From positions 1 through 21,419 of the forward strand of contig MU633852.1 of NCBI GenBank assembly GCA_026770595.1: a stretch of DNA of 21,419 nt, given 5' to 3'. Position 1 is the first letter of the stretch. Every line of letters starts with the position of its first letter. Positions 12,201 to 18,200 of the stretch are shown one piece after another. This DNA comes from Ochromonadaceae sp. CCMP2298 (lineage: Eukaryota; Sar; Synurophyceae; Ochromonadales; Ochromonadaceae). The translations under genes and the position numbers were made by a program. The notes under the pieces were generated by a model. That model searched no databases. It worked only from the letters and a program-made list of their open reading frames with translations, and was not told the DNA's origin.

Positions 12201-15200
12201 TTTTCCCCCTTTTTCTTCGGCTCGGTGGCCTTCAGGTGCGCCTCCTCTATGCGCGCATGGTCCGTACGCGCACTCCTCACAGCGTCCCTCACTGCCTCAC
12301 ACAGCCTCAGGGGCAGCACACAGGTGGCTAGTTGGTTCTCCTTGTGGTGGTGGTGGTGGTGGCCGTGGGGGGTGGTCTTGACGGGCGGCAGTAGGTGCAC
12401 GTACCGCACATCCTCTATCTCGGGGTCTGAAGCGGATCCGGTCGATGTGGAGTCATCGTCGAAGAGGGCTACTTCGGTGGAAGTGACCTCTCGGATGGGC
12501 ATCAGCATGAATGCAGAGAAGGGGGGCACGAGGGTCAGTTGCCGCAGCAGTTTGCGCTGGTATAGGTAGCGGAAGTGGGGGTGCTGGTTCTTCTCCCCCC
12601 CTGTGTCTGTATCGGCCAAAAGACGTGTGGATTCGTGCACGATTGTGGAGGATAGGGCGTTTATGGCGATATTTGATGCCTGCGTGTGCAGCGCATCGTC
12701 TTCCCACTGAGCGGCCGTAGACCGAATTAGATAAACCATAAAGTATAGAGTATAAAATGGGTTTTAGAAGGACAAGTTAGCGTGTGTTCGAGGTAAAAAG
12801 ACCATATTTTGGTCCAGGGGGGGATAAAAAGACGTATTTTATGTAACTCAACCTACCTGCTGCTCCTCGTCCAGGGTCTCGTAGCGCCGCAGTTTCATGG
12901 GTGTGTATATGGGGTAGAGGGGCTGGAACAGGGCCTGGGAGTGGGTGGCGATGAAGGTCTGCAGTATGCGCTTCCACATGGGTGCTGACTGCATTTTATT
13001 GAAAAAACCCACACTTATGGGCGTGGGATTTGCGGAAAACCCAACCGCATGCGTGGGAATTGAGGGGGTGGGTTCGTCCTTGGACTTGACTGGGTATTCG
13101 TAGTGTATGTACACCGAGGCGTTCATACCGATCAGGTCGTCCTCCGTGTCTGATTCAGAGTCGCTCTCGTAGCGGCGCTTCTTATGCGCCCTGTGTCTCT
13201 TGTGCACATGCAGCACCGCCCCCCCCCGCTCCTCGTACACCCCCGCCAGAACATCCACCATTACCTCGGCCGTTACCACCTGCACCTCCACCACCCCCCC
13301 CACCTGAGAGGCCGACCGAATTAGATATAAAGTATAAAGTTTTAGAAAAACAGATAGCGTAAAGAAGGTGAAAAGACCAGAATTGGGTAGGGACTCATAG
13401 AAGACGATAAAAAGACAGATAAAAGGACGTATTTTTATGTAATTCTATAACACCTACACCTACCTGGAACATAGGAGGCGCTTGCACCTTTCTTCCACGC
13501 ATCTTCACCCCCTCTAGAGTCTCCGGCACGCGCACCCAGTCCGCCGTCTGCGAAGACAGGGCCCACTTCCTGTGCCGCCCTTCTTCCAAGCCTGTATATA
13601 TAGTTAGGTGTAGTAGGAGTCAATACGCATATAGATGTAGGTGTGGGGGGTTAGTACGCATACATATACACATACACAGATACAGATGCAGATGCAAGTG
13701 AAGGGGTACCTGTGCTCTCGTCCACCACGAGCTCTATGCCTATGACCTCCAGGGATCCGCCCAGGGTCCCGTCGCCCATCTGGTGGGTGGTAGAAAGTGG
13801 GGAGGTTGGAGTGGGAAACGTTATTGACAGATTTAACCCAATAGGTCAAATCAAACAGAACAATGGATATACCCATTAACCTCAGACACCTACATACCCA
13901 CATGGCACCTATATAATCACCCACATACCACCCATATACCACATATACCACTACATCCCCTCCACCAATACCCCCAGCCCCCCCACACGTACCTTGGTGC
14001 CATAGTTGGCGAAGTGCAGCTTGTGCAGCTGGGAGAAAAATTCAATCGCTACCTGGAGAAGTGGGTTTAATACACATTATAGTATAGGAGAAGTGGGTTT
14101 AGTGCACAGAATATTGAGAGGGGTTTAATATACAGGATATTGGGAGGGGGACAATTTGTGTTTAGTATAGAGAGGGGGTTAATATGCGGTTTAGAGAGGG
14201 GGGGTTACAGGCGGGATGGAGGGAGGTAGGTAGGAAGTGCGGTTGAGAAGGAGACATCTCACCTTCAGAAGACCCTTGCGGAAGGACACAAGCGCAGCCA
14301 CATTGCTGCCAGGCATGCCCAACGTGTTTCTGTGTAATTGCGCTAGATTCTCCTCCAGCGCCTTGGTAAACGTCACCTCTTGCTGGTTCTGGCCCTTCTC
14401 GGTGGCAAGGTTGGCGACAATCTGCTGCGTGAGAATGAGGTCCCGGCGGGCGATGGCGGTTTGGAATAGGGCTCGCACTTGTATGACGGAGGGGGAGTGG
14501 GGCAGGGGCGCGTAGAGGGGTCCGCGCAGGAATCTGCCGGTTAGTAGGACGATATTGGAGGCTCCTGGGTTAACTTCAGAGAGTGATCCCCCCAGCGACC
14601 CCCCCTTGCTTTTGAGCCGGTAGTCGTTGAAGTTGTGCGCATCGAGGTAGAAGCCGATTGTGTGGTGCATACGTGACGCGGCGCCGGAGTCGCACAGTGT
14701 GTGGAGGGCGCGCTTGTGGTCGAGGTGTAGCAGGGGGGCGAGCTCTGAGACGTCGAAGCGGCGCAGGCCGACTATTTCTCGTAGCAGCTCGTGTGTGTAG
14801 ACGTGGTGGCCTTGCAGATGGTGCGGCGTGTGGTGGGCACCGTGCCCATGCCCCTGTCCGTGCCCCTGTGTACCATGCCCGTGCAGTGCTCCCTTCAGGC
14901 CCCCCCCAGTCCCCGCCCCCAGACTCTGCATCACCAGCACTCTGCATGCGGCGGGCAGTTCCTGCGCCGCCATGACCCTCACCGCCCCCCTATTATCCAC
15001 CAGTCGGATGCTGGGCTCGCCTGTCTCCACCGTAGTGAAGCGAGTCGTGCGCTCGGCGCTGATCGTCCCCTGAGTGTCGCTGGGGGTGCCTGGGAGGCCG
15101 TAGACCGAATTAGATAAACCATAAAGTGGATGGATTTTAGAAGGAAAAACAGTTAGCGTATGTGTTAGAGGGTGAAAAGACCAGATTTGGTCCAGGGGAC

Positions 15201-18200
15201 GATATAAAGACGTCTTTTATGTAATTCTACCTACCTGGTATCACGGTTTCTGTTTCGTGGTCAGCGGTGATAACGAGTGCCCAATCTGTGTGCAGCAGGG
15301 TGCAGAGGTGGTACATCATTCCGGCATAGGGGGTTGGTTGGGGGGGGTGTAGGGGCAGGGGGTTGAGGGGGGTGGGGGCCTTGAGGAGGTGGTCGGCGGC
15401 CTCGGGGGCTACGGCGGGCATCAGCAGGCTAAATAGTCCGTCAGTGATGGAGTTATTGTACCGCGTAGCGTCAGCGTAAGACGTCGACGAGGGGCCCGAC
15501 ATGCTCCCCTGGTCCTTTGCTTTAGCCGTCCCCGTGGTCGGGAATAAGCTGATAGGTCGGCAGTTATGCGCGTAGAGGAAGTTGAGCACCATGCCTCCTA
15601 CTGCCTGAGAGATGTGAGATGTGAGATATGGCATGTGAAAAATGAGATGTGCGATGTGAGATGTGCGATGTGAGATGTGAGATATGACAAGTGCGATGTG
15701 AGATATACGGTGTGCGATGTGACAAGAGAGATATGAGGCAATCGCATACCTCCACTATATCCACCACCCCAAACACTAGCTGCTGGCGACCAGCCTCGAG
15801 TAAATTGTAGCTGCCAGCGATCTGCTCCATGTACGCTGCGTGACTGACGTGCGCACTCGAGGGGGCGAAATTGGGTCTATTTCCCATCCGACCCAGCTGG
15901 GGTGTATGCGTCTCGACCAGAAAGGACGTAACGTGCACCAACATGCAGCCCTTCACGCCCCCCATCTCGCACGCCTCGGCGGCCGTCATCTGCGCATATA
16001 CGGCCTCTTGCTGTTCGGGTAGCAGTAGCGGCACAGCAATCAGCGTGTGAAACTCCACCTGCGAGCCGTCCGTGGACCGAATTAGATATACCATAAAATA
16101 TAAGGTTTTAGAAAATAAACCAGTTAGCGTATGTTCGAGGTGAAAAGACCAGATTTGACACCAGCGGGGGATAAGAAGACGTCTTTTGTGTAGTTCTACC
16201 TACCTGCGGGCCTCTCTCCATCGCCGCCATGCCCCCCTTGGCCCTCCCAGAGTTGGTGGCGATTTTCTCGTGGAAGGAGACCTCCGAGTAGCTCTGCACT
16301 GCAGCTGTGTCCCTCAGTAACGCGCTGCGCAGCACGGTATTCAGCGCGTCCTCGTGCCCCTCGACTGAGTCTGCGTCCTTCAGCGGCAGACGACTGACCA
16401 CGCGTTTGCAGTTGAGCAGCGGGATCTCGGCCAGGAAAGCTGACCCCTCTGGGCCCTCTATAGCGACCCCCGTGGTGGCATACTCAGTCACCTCGTTCAC
16501 CAGGCTGGCCGATGTAACGAACATCTCACACCGCACAGTGCGCACCACCTGGCTCTCCACCTCTTCCTCCTCCCCCTCCTCGTCCTCCCGAGGGGGCCTG
16601 AGAGGCCGCAGACCGAATTAGATAAACCAAAGTGTAAAGTTTTAGAAAACCAATTAGCGTACAGAAGGTGAAAAGACCAGATTTAGCACCAGGGGAGGAT
16701 AAAAAGACCGATAAAAAGACGTCTTATAGGTAATTCCTACCTTAGGCAGTCCACATGGGAAGTCAGGAACTCCTCCAGCACGCCCGGCACAGACTGCCAG
16801 ATTTTCTCATAATATGCGTCGTCTACTACGTTATTCGCCTGCAAAACGTCATCCTCGTCGGAGCGCTATAAATGGGAAAGGGATGAGAGGTAGTAGGGAT
16901 AATTGTTGAAGTTGGGAATAATAGGGACAATTTCTTATCCAATACGCGTGTGTACGGGGGGTCGGTGTCGGTTACATAAAACAGCGTCGGTAATGTACCT
17001 GCGACAGCGTCTCCATCAGGTTTGACTCCTCTACGGACACCACCCCCGCTTCCTCCAGCATCAGGCCTACGGAGGCTGAAGAGCTAGAGAGCAGGGCCGA
17101 GAAATCAGCCGCTGCGGCGCCTTGCAGCACCTGCGAGGCAGCTTTGCGAGACTGCAGCTGGTTCAGCAGGGCGGTCATCACGAGCTGAAGGATAAGAAAA
17201 GAAGGGAAGAAGGGAAGGATAAGAAGGATAAGAAGGGGATGTTAGGCACATCACAAATAAGAAAGCAACACAAATGGACGTTGGGTGTATATGTATGTGA
17301 AAGCATAATGTGTATGTATGTGTATATTTATACATAATACTATATGTATATGTATGTGTATGTATATATGCGTGTATATGTGTGGTATGCGCACCTGCGC
17401 GGCGTGCTCCACTACCGGGAAGAAAAAGTCCAACGCGGCCGAATTGGGCTCCGCAGAATGGTCCCCGAAGTATTCGTTTGAGCCGTTGAGCACCATGGGA
17501 TGGGCGCCGAAGTGCTCCACTGCGAGCTATAGGCGTCCGTAGACCGAATTAGATAAACCATAAAAGGAGAACACGTTATTAGCAAATAGACCAGTTAGCG
17601 TATGTGTGTTCGAGGGTAAAAGACCAGATTTAGTCCAGGGAATCATGATAAAAAGACGTCGATGTAATTCGGACACCTACCTGGCGGATGGACAGTTCGT
17701 CGGAGTATATGTCGTGCATGGCGTGTGAGTGCTCGGGTCTGACGGAGATTATCCACACGCAGCGCTCTGCGATCTCGTCGTCCTCGTCGTTCTCCTGGGT
17801 CATGCGCAGCACGATGGCTTCCTGATATAGCAACTCGGCGGGGCTAAGGGAGGAGGAGTTGTGGCGCCGCCTGCCGCGGCCCTTGGACTCGTCGTTGAAC
17901 AAATCGAACGCGCTCTCGGTAGCTGGTACCGTCCCGCTGTGCACGTAGTTCACCACCGGCAGTGGTAGGATGGAACTTAGACTCTCCATGGTGACCTTGG
18001 AGGCCTTAGAGCGGGCCCGGTACTTGAGCATTTCATCAAAAGTGCGGCTGCGGAAACTAATGGTCTCCTGTGCAACCGAGCTGGAGCTCATAGCGATCCA
18101 AGACTCGCCCGTTTTCACCACAATGGTCGCAGTGAGAGAGTGGTATTTCATCTTGGGAAGAACCTTGGACACCTCCTTAACCAGTATGACGGGCTTGCTG

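Larger units (their letters stand above)
12085..14052 (-). other. Giant gene section 3: exons 9-13 (residues 1037-1478), basic/acidic switch and natural His6
   Basis: Exons: 13993-14052, 13710-13779, 13464-13591, 12857-13303, 12085-12706. Exon 12 has a helix followed by a strand (EVMVDVLAGVYEERGGAVLH), then a basic run KRHRAHKKRRYE beside an acidic Ser-rich run SDSESDTEDD, which looks like a nuclear-localisation-type patch next to casein-kinase-type sites. Exon 13 contains a natural six-histidine tract (PHGHHHHHHKEN) and a lysine-rich helix (EPKKKGEKE). Exons 12 and 13 are both bounded upstream by introner copies. Confidence 0.85.
14263..16058 (-). other. Giant gene section 2: exons 6-8 (residues 535-1036), best GAF-like segment
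   Basis: Exons: 15750-16058, 15235-15604, 14263-15089. Across the exon 7/8 junction (about residues 732-820) the product reads as a helix and strand (HTDWALVITAD), an E-T-E-T-V-I-P-G turn, then GEPSIRLVDNRGAVRV and a further helix/strand. The G-E-P-S-I-R-L-V-D portion resembles the conserved core of GAF domains (G-x-P-hydrophobic-x-x-x-D). A His/Gly insert (HGHGTQGHGQGHGHGAHH) follows in exon 8. The assignment rests on visual resemblance only; a PAS or other alpha/beta sensory fold is possible. Confidence 0.6.

Noticed and set aside
12707-12739. Short peptide frames beginning MVYLIRST inside introners (also at 16059-16094)
   Set aside because: They are chance read-through of the introner acceptor end (the complement of GACCGAATTAGATA), open only because they run into the downstream exon.
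344-17680. CRISPR-like regularly dispersed direct repeats
   Set aside because: The repeat units are 137-191 bp, diverged, irregularly spaced and sit exactly between in-phase exons of a eukaryotic gene.
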